NCBI GenBank assembly: GCA_902783765.1
Contig: CACZSB010000142.1
Coordinates: 1 to 6,051 of the forward strand
Direction of reading: 5' to 3'
DNA from: an uncultured Lachnospiraceae bacterium
GTDB taxonomy: Bacteria > Bacillota > Clostridia > Lachnospirales > Lachnospiraceae
DNA: 6,051 nt
The translations under genes and the position numbers were made by a program. Position 1 is the stretch's first letter. The number at the start of each line of letters is the position of its first letter. The notes below the pieces were generated by a model. That model saw only the letters and a list, made by a program, of their open reading frames with translations. It ran no database searches and had not been told where the DNA came from. Shown here piece after piece: positions 1 through 5,995 of the stretch.

Positions 1-1095
1 GAAAAGCTGGAGGCGGAGGCCCTGCCTCCCTCCAATCTGGTTTTCCTGATCGATGTATCCGGCTCCATGTCCAGCCCCAACAAGCTGGCCCTGGCCCAGC
101 GCTCCTTTATGACTCTGGCGGAAAACCTGTCCGCCAAAGACCGGGTTACCATTATCACCTATTCCAGCGGCGAAAAGCTGGTGCTGGACGGGGTCAGCGG
201 CGACCAGACTGCCCGGATCATGGGAGCCCTGGAAGAACTCCAGGCCGGGGGCTCCACCAACGGTCAGCAGGCCCTGAAAATGGCTTATGAAGCGGCCAAA
301 AAGCATTGCATCCCCGGGGGCAATAACCGCATCATCCTGGCCACTGACGGGGATTTTAACGTGGGCATCACCTCGGAGGCGGAGCTGACCCGTTTCGTGA
401 AGGAAGAGGCCAAAAGCGGCATTTATCTTTCCGTGCTGGGCTACGGCATGGGGAATTATAAGGACAACAAAATGGAAGCCATGGCAGATAACGGCAACGG
501 CAATTATTATTACATAGACGATATTGCCGAGGCCCGGAAGGTGCTGGTGGAGGAGGCCGGGGGCACTCTCTTTACCGTGGCCAAGGATGTGAAGCTCCAG
601 GTGGAATTCAATCCCGCCCTGGTAAAGGGCTACCGGCTCATCGGCTACGAAAACCGGGTAATGGCGGCGGAGGATTTTGCGGACGATACCAAGGACGGGG
701 GTGAAATCGGCGCTGGCCATCAGGTGACGGCTCTGTATGAGATTATCCCTGTGGGGGCTGATTTTGAGATTCCCGAGGTAGAGAGCAAGTATCAGGATAC
801 CACTCCCGGGGGCAGCTTTTCCGATGAATGGCTGACTTTGAATATCCGTTACAAGGAGCCAGAGGGGGATATCTCCACCCTGCTGACCTATCCCCTGACC
901 CGGAATGCCTACCGGGCCAAGGCCTCTTACAACCTGAGCTGGGCCGCCGGCCTGGCCCAGTGGGGCATGCTGCTGAGGGATTCGGAGTATAAAGGAAGCA
1001 GTGATTATGACAGCCTGATCAGGCAGATGGAGAAGCTGGCGGAGGATGATTTCCGCAGGGAATGCGTGGAATTGATCCGGCAAACAGCTCGGTGA
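1..1095 (+). CDS. VWA domain protein, YfbK-like, C-terminal part (5' end outside window)
   Basis: The reading frame is open from base 1, so the gene begins upstream; 364 residues are visible. The first in-frame ATG (base 67) is the Met inside the metal-binding motif DVSGSM, so it cannot be the true start. The VWA fold begins around visible residue 12 (NLVFLIDVSGSM). The MIDAS metal site is complete: D18-x-S20-x-S22, T86 in GGSTNG, and D116 in ATDGD. From about residue 194 to the end (KDVKLQVEFNPA, YRLIGYEN, GEIGAGH, LNIRYKEP) the sequence matches the C-terminal domain (DUF3520 type) found in YfbK-like proteins, often labelled Ca-activated chloride channel homologues. That label is historical, and their role is unknown. 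In this family the region before the VWA domain is another domain, usually behind a signal or lipoprotein peptide; it is not visible here. The C-terminus (RRECVELIRQTAR) ends naturally. Family assignment is strong; function is unknown. Confidence 0.93.
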   Translation, partial: EKLEAEALPPSNLVFLIDVSGSMSSPNKLALAQRSFMTLAENLSAKDRVTIITYSSGEKLVLDGVSGDQTARIMGALEELQAGGSTNGQQALKMAYEAAKKHCIPGGNNRIILATDGDFNVGITSEAELTRFVKEEAKSGIYLSVLGYGMGNYKDNKMEAMADNGNGNYYYIDDIAEARKVLVEEAGGTLFTVAKDVKLQVEFNPALVKGYRLIGYENRVMAAEDFADDTKDGGEIGAGHQVTALYEIIPVGADFEIPEVESKYQDTTPGGSFSDEWLTLNIRYKEPEGDISTLLTYPLTRNAYRAKASYNLSWAAGLAQWGMLLRDSEYKGSSDYDSLIRQMEKLAEDDFRRECVELIRQTAR

Positions 1096-1270
1096 ACAGT
1101 GGAGGGGCGGGGAAACCCGGGCCCGGGCTTATGTGCCGGACCTCCAGGCTACCGTCACAGCCACCACCGCCCATGTGCCGGAGTGACCCCTGAGAGGCCC
1201 TTTATCTTTCTCACCCAATTTGCTATTCTGTAAAAAAGTATTGATTCAAAATGGTAAAGAATAAAACTGC
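1096..1270. other. Intergenic spacer with palindrome and short direct repeats
   Basis: No gene is supported here. Bases 1116-1127 form a perfect 12-base palindrome (CCCGGGCCCGGG). A 10-base direct repeat, ATGTGCCGGA, lies at 1131-1140 and 1173-1182. The + strand frame from 1076 to 1186 is open without a start codon and reads protein-like near its end (AYVPDLQATVTATTAHVPE then stop), so this may be the decayed tail of a former gene. After about 1200 the composition turns AT-rich toward the promoter of the next gene. No U-tract hairpin was found, so no clear terminator for the VWA gene. Confidence 0.4.
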
Positions 1271-1300
1271 TTAACGGATTCAGAATACATATGATAGAAT
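1271..1300 (+). promoter_or_regulatory. Putative sigma-70/SigA promoter for the lipoprotein gene
   Basis: TTAACG at 1271-1276 is a 4/6 match to the -35 consensus. It is separated by 18 bases from TAGAAT (1295-1300), a 5/6 match to the -10 consensus. TGA directly before the -10 supplies the TGn extended -10 element. Transcription would begin near 1307, giving a leader of about 31 bases that contains the ribosome site. An overlapping -10-like TATGAT (1290-1295) has no good -35 partner. The assignment rests on inspection only. Confidence 0.5.
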
Positions 1301-1322
1301 AAGATGACTGCCGACAGATTCC

Positions 1323-1330
1323 AAGGGAGG
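1323..1330 (+). promoter_or_regulatory. Ribosome binding site of the lipoprotein gene
   Basis: AAGGGAGG ends 7 bases before the ATG at 1338. This near-consensus Shine-Dalgarno sequence supports that start, which also gives an uninterrupted lipoprotein signal peptide. Confidence 0.8.
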
Positions 1331-1337
1331 ATATCTC

Positions 1338-3206
1338 ATGAAAAGAACATGTTTATGGCTGATTCTGCTGGGCCTTTTATGCCTTTCCGCCTGCGGAGAA
1401 AATGAAGCGCAGAAAAGCAATATGACGAAGGAGGCCCCCGTGACGAAGACGATTTCCGACCCTGAAGCCCAGGCCCTTTGGGAAGGCTTTGGTTTGGGCG
1501 AAACGGCCCGAACTGCCCTGGAACAGGCCCTGGCCCGGAAAGACATGGTGGTGGTGAAGGACGACCACTGGATTAACCGGGAACTCCTGGATGCTTTTTA
1601 TGAGAACAGCCTGAAAGGCGAAGTGGGCCAGGTACTGATTCTCAGCTACTATGATATGGTGGGGCAGCGCTACGGCGTAAAGCTGTTCTTGGAGGAACTC
1701 CCTCAGTCTCCCTGGGCCTTTCTGTCCCATTTAAGCTTTGACGGCAGCTCCTATCACCAGACCACCCGGGCCAGCCATACCCGGGAGGTAGAAGAGGGTG
1801 CCAAGGTAAGCTTTCGCTATCTGCGGCATTTTGAAGGGGAGACAAAGCCGCCTGCCCGTCCGCTGTTTTACGAGGAATATGTTCTGACAGATGATGCGGA
1901 AGCCAGCTGGGAAAAGCTGCAGCAGGGCCTGCTAAGCTCCTATGTCACGGATCCGATTGCTTCTTTTAGATGGGTGGCCAGTCGTCGTACCGTTCTTTCC
2001 GATTCCCAGGCAGAATCGCTTCTCCCTGTGGCGGCAGACGGTCTGTATTGGCAGCGTCTGGAAGGAAAGGAAGACTATCGCGCCTTCTTCGCCGGGGCCA
2101 ATTCGGGAAGGCAGCCGGAGGGAGAGGGCGACACCCAGGGTGTGCTTTCCTATCAGGTGGAAGGAAGAATTCTCTGGAAAGCGGCGTTGCCCTATGAGAT
2201 TCATAAAAGCTTTCCCAGCCCGGAGGGGATCCTGCTGTTTGGCTGTCGGGACGAGGGCCCGGAAAATGACAATTCAATAAAATATTATCTGGAGCGTTAT
2301 GATACGGAGGGACGGCGGCTATGGCAGTATCATGATGGCGGGCCAATGGGCTGGATGGAGCTGATGGCAGCGAACTGCACGGAAGATCGGACCATTTGCG
2401 CCTTTACGGAATGGACAGTGGAAGGCAGACGGCAGGCAAAGATCCTGGCCCTGGATGGGCAGGGGAAGCTCCTGTGGCGCCATACGGCGGATTTGCCTGA
2501 AGGATGCATCCGGGCCGCCTGTGCTTGGGGAAACATCGCTTACTATGTGGTGCAGGACAGCTATCTATGCGATACAGCAGTGATATATCAGGTGGATCAG
2601 CAGCATAGCAGCGCCTGGCAGGCTCCCCATTTGGCTGAGCTGAAGGCCCCGGAGGGACAGATTCTGGTGGTGAAGGATATCATGCATCAGATGGTCGGAA
2701 ATGTTTATTACTATGTATCTGCCTATTTCTGCCCCATGCCGGAAGAGGCGGGGTATCCCGCCGGCCAACATAGCGAAGTACAGGACGTGCTGGAAAAGGT
2801 TTTTGAATATGCGCAGACACACGAAAGTATGGATATTCCCACGGAACTGCTGACAGAGGGCGTGCAGGAAAAATATACGGCGGTTTTATACCAATATAAA
2901 GTCCCCCTTACTTCCAGTGCGGTCTATTCCTTTCCTGCCAAAATCCTGCAAAAATATGACGGTGCGGTAGGGGGGAGGCTGTTCATAGACTCTCAGAATC
3001 AATTGTACGAGGGGGCAATCAGCTGGGAAATTGAGGAAATCGGAGAAGTGAAATATTCCCCGGCCACCTCTGCCTTCAGTCTTTATGCGCCCTGCCGGGT
3101 GATTCGCTATACCTACAGCCCGGATGAAGAGGAAGGTGCTGCCTGTTTTGGGGAGGCCCCCGGCTCCTTCATATTGACAGATAAGCTTGCGGATTTCAGA
3201 AGGTAA
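1338..3206 (+). CDS. Putative secreted lipoprotein with DUF4362-like and beta-propeller-type regions
   Basis: This 622-residue protein has a lipoprotein signal: KR at residues 3-4, a hydrophobic core at 6-16, and lipobox LSAC with Cys19 as the predicted lipidated residue. It should be anchored on the outer face of the cytoplasmic membrane, or in the outer membrane if the host is diderm. A polar linker runs to about residue 40. Residues 69-200 (DMVVV, N80, FYENSLKGEVGQVLILSYY, a central FDG at 134-136, RASHTR) resemble DUF4362, an uncharacterised lipoprotein domain; this is judged from pattern only. Residues 265-460 carry three copies of a PQQ/propeller-type motif: YQVEGRILW (272-280), YDTEGRRLW (321-329) and LDGQGKLLW (372-380). 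Residues 475-622 are unassigned. The gene has its own promoter and ribosome site, so it is probably monocistronic, and it faces a convergent operon downstream. No catalytic residues are evident. Binding or sensing at the envelope is inference; the precise function is unknown. Confidence 0.9.
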   Translation: MKRTCLWLILLGLLCLSACGENEAQKSNMTKEAPVTKTISDPEAQALWEGFGLGETARTALEQALARKDMVVVKDDHWINRELLDAFYENSLKGEVGQVLILSYYDMVGQRYGVKLFLEELPQSPWAFLSHLSFDGSSYHQTTRASHTREVEEGAKVSFRYLRHFEGETKPPARPLFYEEYVLTDDAEASWEKLQQGLLSSYVTDPIASFRWVASRRTVLSDSQAESLLPVAADGLYWQRLEGKEDYRAFFAGANSGRQPEGEGDTQGVLSYQVEGRILWKAALPYEIHKSFPSPEGILLFGCRDEGPENDNSIKYYLERYDTEGRRLWQYHDGGPMGWMELMAANCTEDRTICAFTEWTVEGRRQAKILALDGQGKLLWRHTADLPEGCIRAACAWGNIAYYVVQDSYLCDTAVIYQVDQQHSSAWQAPHLAELKAPEGQILVVKDIMHQMVGNVYYYVSAYFCPMPEEAGYPAGQHSEVQDVLEKVFEYAQTHESMDIPTELLTEGVQEKYTAVLYQYKVPLTSSAVYSFPAKILQKYDGAVGGRLFIDSQNQLYEGAISWEIEEIGEVKYSPATSAFSLYAPCRVIRYTYSPDEEEGAACFGEAPGSFILTDKLADFRR

Positions 3207-3250
3207 GGACAGAGCCGGCTTTGTGATGGTCTCGGGATTTCGGTCCCCGT

Positions 3251-3328
3251 GGCCTTTAGGCCGAAGGATCCCATCATTCGAAGGGTAGGCTGAAAGAGAT
3301 GGGATCCTTCGCTGCGCTCAGGATGACA
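3251..3328. repeat. Dispersed palindromic repeat R1 (copy 1), between convergent genes
   Basis: A small hairpin GGCC-TTTA-GGCC (3251-3262) is followed by a perfect 14-base inverted repeat. Its arms are CGAAGGATCCCATC (3262-3275) and the complement at 3298-3311, with a 22-base loop. The right side continues as GCTGCGCTCAGGATGACA. Both halves match R2 at 5681-5763 in the same orientation: the right arm (3299-3328) agrees with 5732-5762 except for one inserted base. The outer left arm present in R2 is not recognisable here, so this copy looks truncated or decayed. The run GTTTTT at 3334-3339 follows the hairpin by about 22 bases. The structure may help stop transcription from both sides, but it is not a classic intrinsic terminator. 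Similar elements ending in CTCAGGATGACA are known to me as widely dispersed bacterial repeats. Confidence 0.85.
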
Positions 3329-3345
3329 GGCCTGTTTTTAAGCTC

Positions 3346-4947
3346 TTACGGCAACTCCCCCAATCTGGCACTGCCCCGCTTTTTGAGCCAGAAAAGAATC
3401 AATCCGGCCAGCAGGGCCGTGACCAGGCTGGCGATCCCCAAATAGACGGTGGGAGCCAGATTTTTAGCGAGCCGTAAATACAGGACCCCCATCAAAACCC
3501 CATAGGCCATGCTGACCATCATGGCCACAAAAACGGAAAAGGATTGTTTGATGGGCACGATCTCATTGGTCCAGCTTAGGTTGGGCCGCAAAAGGCCTAT
3601 CATCAAACCGAAGGCAGCATAAAGCAGCACCGCCAAAGTAGGCAGCAGAAAAAGGAAAACAAGTTCCGGTACCGAAGGTCTGATGACCAGGGCGCAGGCC
3701 AGGGCCCCCAGCCACAGGGGCGGCAGGGTCACCAGGAGATGCAGTCCCAGCTTGGCCTTTAAAACCTGCCAGCCCTCCACCGGCAGGGATTGCAGGAGCC
3801 AAAGGTTCTTTCCTTCCAGAGAAATTGAGGGGGCGCTGATATCATTGGATCCCGCCAGGCCACAAAGCACGGCGCAGGCCAGGGCCCCCAGCATGCCCGC
3901 ACTTATACTGATTTCCGCCTCCTGCTCCAGGGCTGATAACAGTCCCCCTCCCTTAAGCAAGATGCTCCCGGAAAGGAAGAGCAGGAAGAGGGAACCCATG
4001 GCGCAATTGAGCATATAAGCGGGGCTGGTGGTAAAACGGGCCAGTTCCTTTATTAAGAGGGCCTTTTGCACCGAACGGCTCCGGATAGTCTTTTCCCTAT
4101 ACCGAACCCGGGCCACGCTGGCAGAGGCGGAAATAAGCCGCCGGAAGCTGCGGACCAGTACAAACAGCACCATGGCCAGCAGCAGCAGGGTAAGAAGACC
4201 CAGCCCCAAAAGAGGCAGCCCGGCCCCTGTGCCCGCCAGACCAAAGGCTTTCAGCCCCGGAAGCTTTTCCAGACCGGCAAAGGCCGCCGGATCCGTCAGA
4301 AGGCTTTCCAGCATTGAATTGAATTTGTAGTAGCCGGCAAGATAGAGTCCCGCTCCGGCCAGGGAAAGGAGCACGGTAATAAGGCTTTTATTCTTCATCT
4401 TTCCGGCCAGCAGCGCCACCCCGTAGCCCAACAGGGCACAAAGGGCCAGGGCCAAAAGAGAAAGACACAGGGCAAAAATCAGCCCCCCTATAATCATTCC
4501 CGACCCCGCCTTTTTCTGCCACCAATAAATCCCCAGGGCAGGCAAAATGGCCAGACCGGAAAAGAGCCCTGTGAGAATATACACCGTTAAGATCCGGGCG
4601 GTAATAATGGAATGCTCCGGAATGGGCAGGGACAAAAGCAGGTCATTGTCCCTGGCTTTATACAAGCTGGTATAAGCCGCAAATACCCCGCCCAGCACCC
4701 CCGCCAGCAGAGACATGCTGCCTAAAATCACAAAATAAAGCCAGTCCAGCCCGGCCCCCAGGAGCACGCCGCAAAGATCCCGGGCCACTATCCCCACCAT
4801 GCCCCCCACCAGGGCTATGATCAGAACCGCTATAAGTATGGTAAAGCCTATGTCGGCCCCCGGGGCGCGGGCTTTTTTCTTCTTCGTGTCGTAAAATAGG
4901 CTCCACATGAGCTCGGAGATCTGACGCTTAATCAGCAGCTTGACCAT
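3346..4947 (-). CDS. ABC transporter permease, about 12 TM segments (putative ABC exporter family)
   Basis: This 533-residue membrane protein has about 12 hydrophobic segments: near residues 33-55, 69-92, 117-141, 150-182, 188-205, 243-265, 312-332, 347-367, 401-423, 427-452, 470-490 and 498-519. The N-terminus is cytoplasmic-type with a basic run KKKKAR (22-27). SISLEGKNLWLLQSLPV (374-390) is typical of a permease family annotated as 'putative ABC exporter' (ABC_tran_2), which pairs with an EcsA-like ATPase. A shorter echo, ARDNDLLLSLPIP (98-110), sits in the first half, suggesting two related halves. The start codon overlaps the ATPase stop in TAATG, with GGAGGAG just upstream inside the ATPase gene, so translational coupling is likely. 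With the ATPase it would form a homodimeric or 2+1 transporter in the cytoplasmic membrane. The substrate cannot be deduced. Confidence is high for the class and low for the cargo. Confidence 0.92.
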   Translation of the reverse strand: MVKLLIKRQISELMWSLFYDTKKKKARAPGADIGFTILIAVLIIALVGGMVGIVARDLCGVLLGAGLDWLYFVILGSMSLLAGVLGGVFAAYTSLYKARDNDLLLSLPIPEHSIITARILTVYILTGLFSGLAILPALGIYWWQKKAGSGMIIGGLIFALCLSLLALALCALLGYGVALLAGKMKNKSLITVLLSLAGAGLYLAGYYKFNSMLESLLTDPAAFAGLEKLPGLKAFGLAGTGAGLPLLGLGLLTLLLLAMVLFVLVRSFRRLISASASVARVRYREKTIRSRSVQKALLIKELARFTTSPAYMLNCAMGSLFLLFLSGSILLKGGGLLSALEQEAEISISAGMLGALACAVLCGLAGSNDISAPSISLEGKNLWLLQSLPVEGWQVLKAKLGLHLLVTLPPLWLGALACALVIRPSVPELVFLFLLPTLAVLLYAAFGLMIGLLRPNLSWTNEIVPIKQSFSVFVAMMVSMAYGVLMGVLYLRLAKNLAPTVYLGIASLVTALLAGLILFWLKKRGSARLGELP

Positions 4948-5654
4948 TATTTCTCCTCCAGTTCCAGGAACACTTCCTCCAGGGAATCATCGCCCTTCAC
5001 CGCCTCCATGGTTCCAGAGCGGACCAGCCGGCCCTCCTTGATAATGGCCACCTTGTCACACAGCTTTTCCGCCACCTCCAGCACATGGGTGGAAAAGAAG
5101 ATGGCGCCGCCTCCGTCGCAATGCTCCCGCATCATGCTTTTCAAAAGGTGGGAGGCCTTAGGGTCCAGCCCCACAAAGGGCTCGTCCAAAAGAATCAGGC
5201 GGGGGTCGTGGATAAAGGCGCTGATGAGGGCCAGCTTCTGCTTCATGCCGTGGGAGTAGGCGGAAATGGGCTGGCCCAGGTCGTCCGTCAATTCGAAGCG
5301 GGCCGCCAGTTCCCGGATGCGCGCCTGCCGCCGGTCAGCCTCCACCCGAAACACATCGCCGATGAAATTCAGGTATTTGATGCCGCTCATAAAATCGTAA
5401 AGGTCAGGATTATCCGGGATATAGGCCAGACGGCTTTTGCAGCCTATGGGGTCTGTTTTCAGTGACAAACCATCAATATAGACCTCCCCGGCGTCAAATT
5501 GCTGGATCCCCGCCACGCCTTTTAAGGTAGTGGTCTTTCCGGCCCCGTTGTGACCGATAAAACCGTAGATTTCCCCCGGTGCGATATGCAGGGACAAATC
5601 GTCCACCGCAACCTTCTCGCCGTATTTTTTCGTTAAATGCTCGATTCGAAGCAT
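4947..5654 (-). CDS. ABC transporter ATP-binding protein (ABC-2/EcsA-like)
   Basis: With the start at 5654 the protein has 235 residues (MLRIEHLTKKYG...), the normal size for ABC-2-type ATPases. The motifs are complete. Walker A is GHNGAGKTT (34-42). The Q-loop position lies in YIPDNPDLY (78-86), with Asp replacing Gln. The signature is SHGMKQK (134-140) in place of LSGGQ. Walker B is LILLDEP (153-159), the D-loop is GLDP (162-165) and the H-loop His is H190 (STH). The protein hydrolyses ATP at the cytoplasmic face to drive the permease encoded immediately downstream. An in-frame start at 5765 would add 37 residues (MCHPERQRRI...), but this extension is translated repeat R2 and lacks a ribosome site. 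AAAGGA sits 7 bases before the ATG at 5654, and conserved sequence begins right there. Family assignment is strong; transport direction is probably export. Confidence 0.95.
   Translation of the reverse strand: MLRIEHLTKKYGEKVAVDDLSLHIAPGEIYGFIGHNGAGKTTTLKGVAGIQQFDAGEVYIDGLSLKTDPIGCKSRLAYIPDNPDLYDFMSGIKYLNFIGDVFRVEADRRQARIRELAARFELTDDLGQPISAYSHGMKQKLALISAFIHDPRLILLDEPFVGLDPKASHLLKSMMREHCDGGGAIFFSTHVLEVAEKLCDKVAIIKEGRLVRSGTMEAVKGDDSLEEVFLELEEK
4953..4959 (-). promoter_or_regulatory. Ribosome binding site of the permease gene, inside the ATPase 3' end
   Basis: GGAGGAG on the minus strand ends 5 bases before the permease ATG (4947). It lies within the last codons of the ATPase gene, just before the TAATG overlap, which favours coupled translation of the two subunits. 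Confidence 0.8.
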
Positions 5655-5660
5655 GATAAA

Positions 5661-5670
5661 TCCTTTCCTC
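5661..5670 (-). promoter_or_regulatory. Ribosome binding site that fixes the ATPase start
   Basis: GAGGAAAGGA on the minus strand ends 6 bases before the ATG at 5654, with its GG core 7 bases away. It lies just outside repeat R2 and favours this start over the in-frame codon at 5765. Confidence 0.75.
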
Positions 5671-5680
5671 TTTTCTTTCC

Positions 5681-5763
5681 GTGTCATTCTGAGGCCCCAG
5701 GGCCGAAGAATCCCATCCCCTTTTGCAGACCATGGGATCCTTCGCTGTCGCTCAGGATGACAC
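5681..5763. repeat. Dispersed palindromic repeat R2 (copy 2), between regulator and ATPase genes
   Basis: This is the more complete copy. The outer arms GTGTCATTCTGAG (5681-5693) and CTCAGGATGACAC (5751-5763) pair over 13 bases with one mismatch, which is G-U in RNA on the + strand. Inside lies a small GGCC-CCAG-GGCC hairpin (5693-5704). The inner arms CGAAGAATCCCAT (5704-5716) and ATGGGATCCTTCG (5732-5744) pair over 13 bases with one mismatch, around a 15-base loop. The mutations are nearly symmetric in position but leave the stem intact. The element fills most of the 126-base gap between the two genes, so the operon mRNA would carry this long stem before the ATPase ribosome site. No U-tract follows on the minus strand, so it should not be a terminator for the operon. 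Its translation yields the CHPER-type peptides that often contaminate gene predictions. Confidence 0.88.
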
Positions 5764-5780
5764 AACTACTCCCTGCTCCC

Positions 5781-5981
5781 CTAAATATCCAACTCAATGG
5801 GTTCATCGATATTCTGCCCCACATACTTTCCGTCTTTTTTCCGCTGTTTCACGCACTCCGTCAGCAAATACTCGATCTGGCCGTTGACGGAGCGGAAATC
5901 ATCCTCCGCCCAGGCGGCCAGGGCGGCATACAGCTTAGGAGATAGACGCAGGGGCACTTGTTTCTTCTGTGAATCATTCAT
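5781..5981 (-). CDS. Arc-like ribbon-helix-helix DNA-binding protein
   Basis: This protein of 66 residues fits the ribbon-helix-helix fold. It has a short basic N-terminus, a strand KQVPLRLSP (7-15), helix A (KLYAALAAWAEDD, 16-28), the turn RSVN (30-33), and helix B (GQIEYLLTECVKQRKK, 34-49) with an acidic tail. It aligns without gaps to phage P22 Arc over the strand-to-RSVN region. Arc's DNA-contacting Q9, N11 and R13 correspond to Q8, P10 and R12 here, so two of three are kept and the middle one is Pro. Such proteins bind operators as dimers of strands in the major groove. The position directly upstream of the ABC pair suggests it regulates that operon or itself; this is inference. The ATG at 5981 has TAGGA 7 bases upstream. 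A TTG two codons earlier (5987) sits only one base from that site and is unlikely. It could alternatively be an orphan antitoxin, but no toxin gene is beside it in the window. Confidence 0.85.
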   Translation of the reverse strand: MNDSQKKQVPLRLSPKLYAALAAWAEDDFRSVNGQIEYLLTECVKQRKKDGKYVGQNIDEPIELDI

Positions 5982-5995
5982 AATCAATCCTACTT

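Noticed and set aside
67..1095. ATG at 67 as the start of the VWA protein
   Set aside because: It is the Met of the DVSGSM metal-binding motif, and the frame is open and homologous back to base 1.
1191..1213. Terminator hairpin from TGAGA and TCTCA after the VWA gene
   Set aside because: The stem is only five base pairs with a long loop and no U-tract follows.
1241..1267. Alternative promoter TTGATT with TAAAAC
   Set aside because: The spacer is only 15 bases and the -10 match is poor; the TTAACG/TGATAGAAT pair is better.
1280..1546. 88-codon minus-strand reading frame over the start of the lipoprotein gene
   Set aside because: It overlaps a gene with clear signal peptide, ribosome site and promoter, and its translation has no recognisable features.
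1942..2280. 112-codon plus-strand frame inside the lipoprotein gene
   Set aside because: Arg/Pro-rich out-of-frame shadow of a well-supported gene.
3326..3339. Intrinsic terminator formed by ACAGGCCTGT followed by T's
   Set aside because: The palindrome has no loop bases, so any hairpin would have a stem of only about three pairs; too weak to call.
4028..4330. 100-codon plus-strand frame antisense to the permease
   Set aside because: Typical antisense shadow of a GC-rich gene; no ribosome site or domain was seen.
5637..5945. 102-codon plus-strand frame across R2 and the ribbon-helix-helix gene
   Set aside because: Its middle part (PSLSLRMTQ) is translated repeat, and the rest is antisense to a supported gene.
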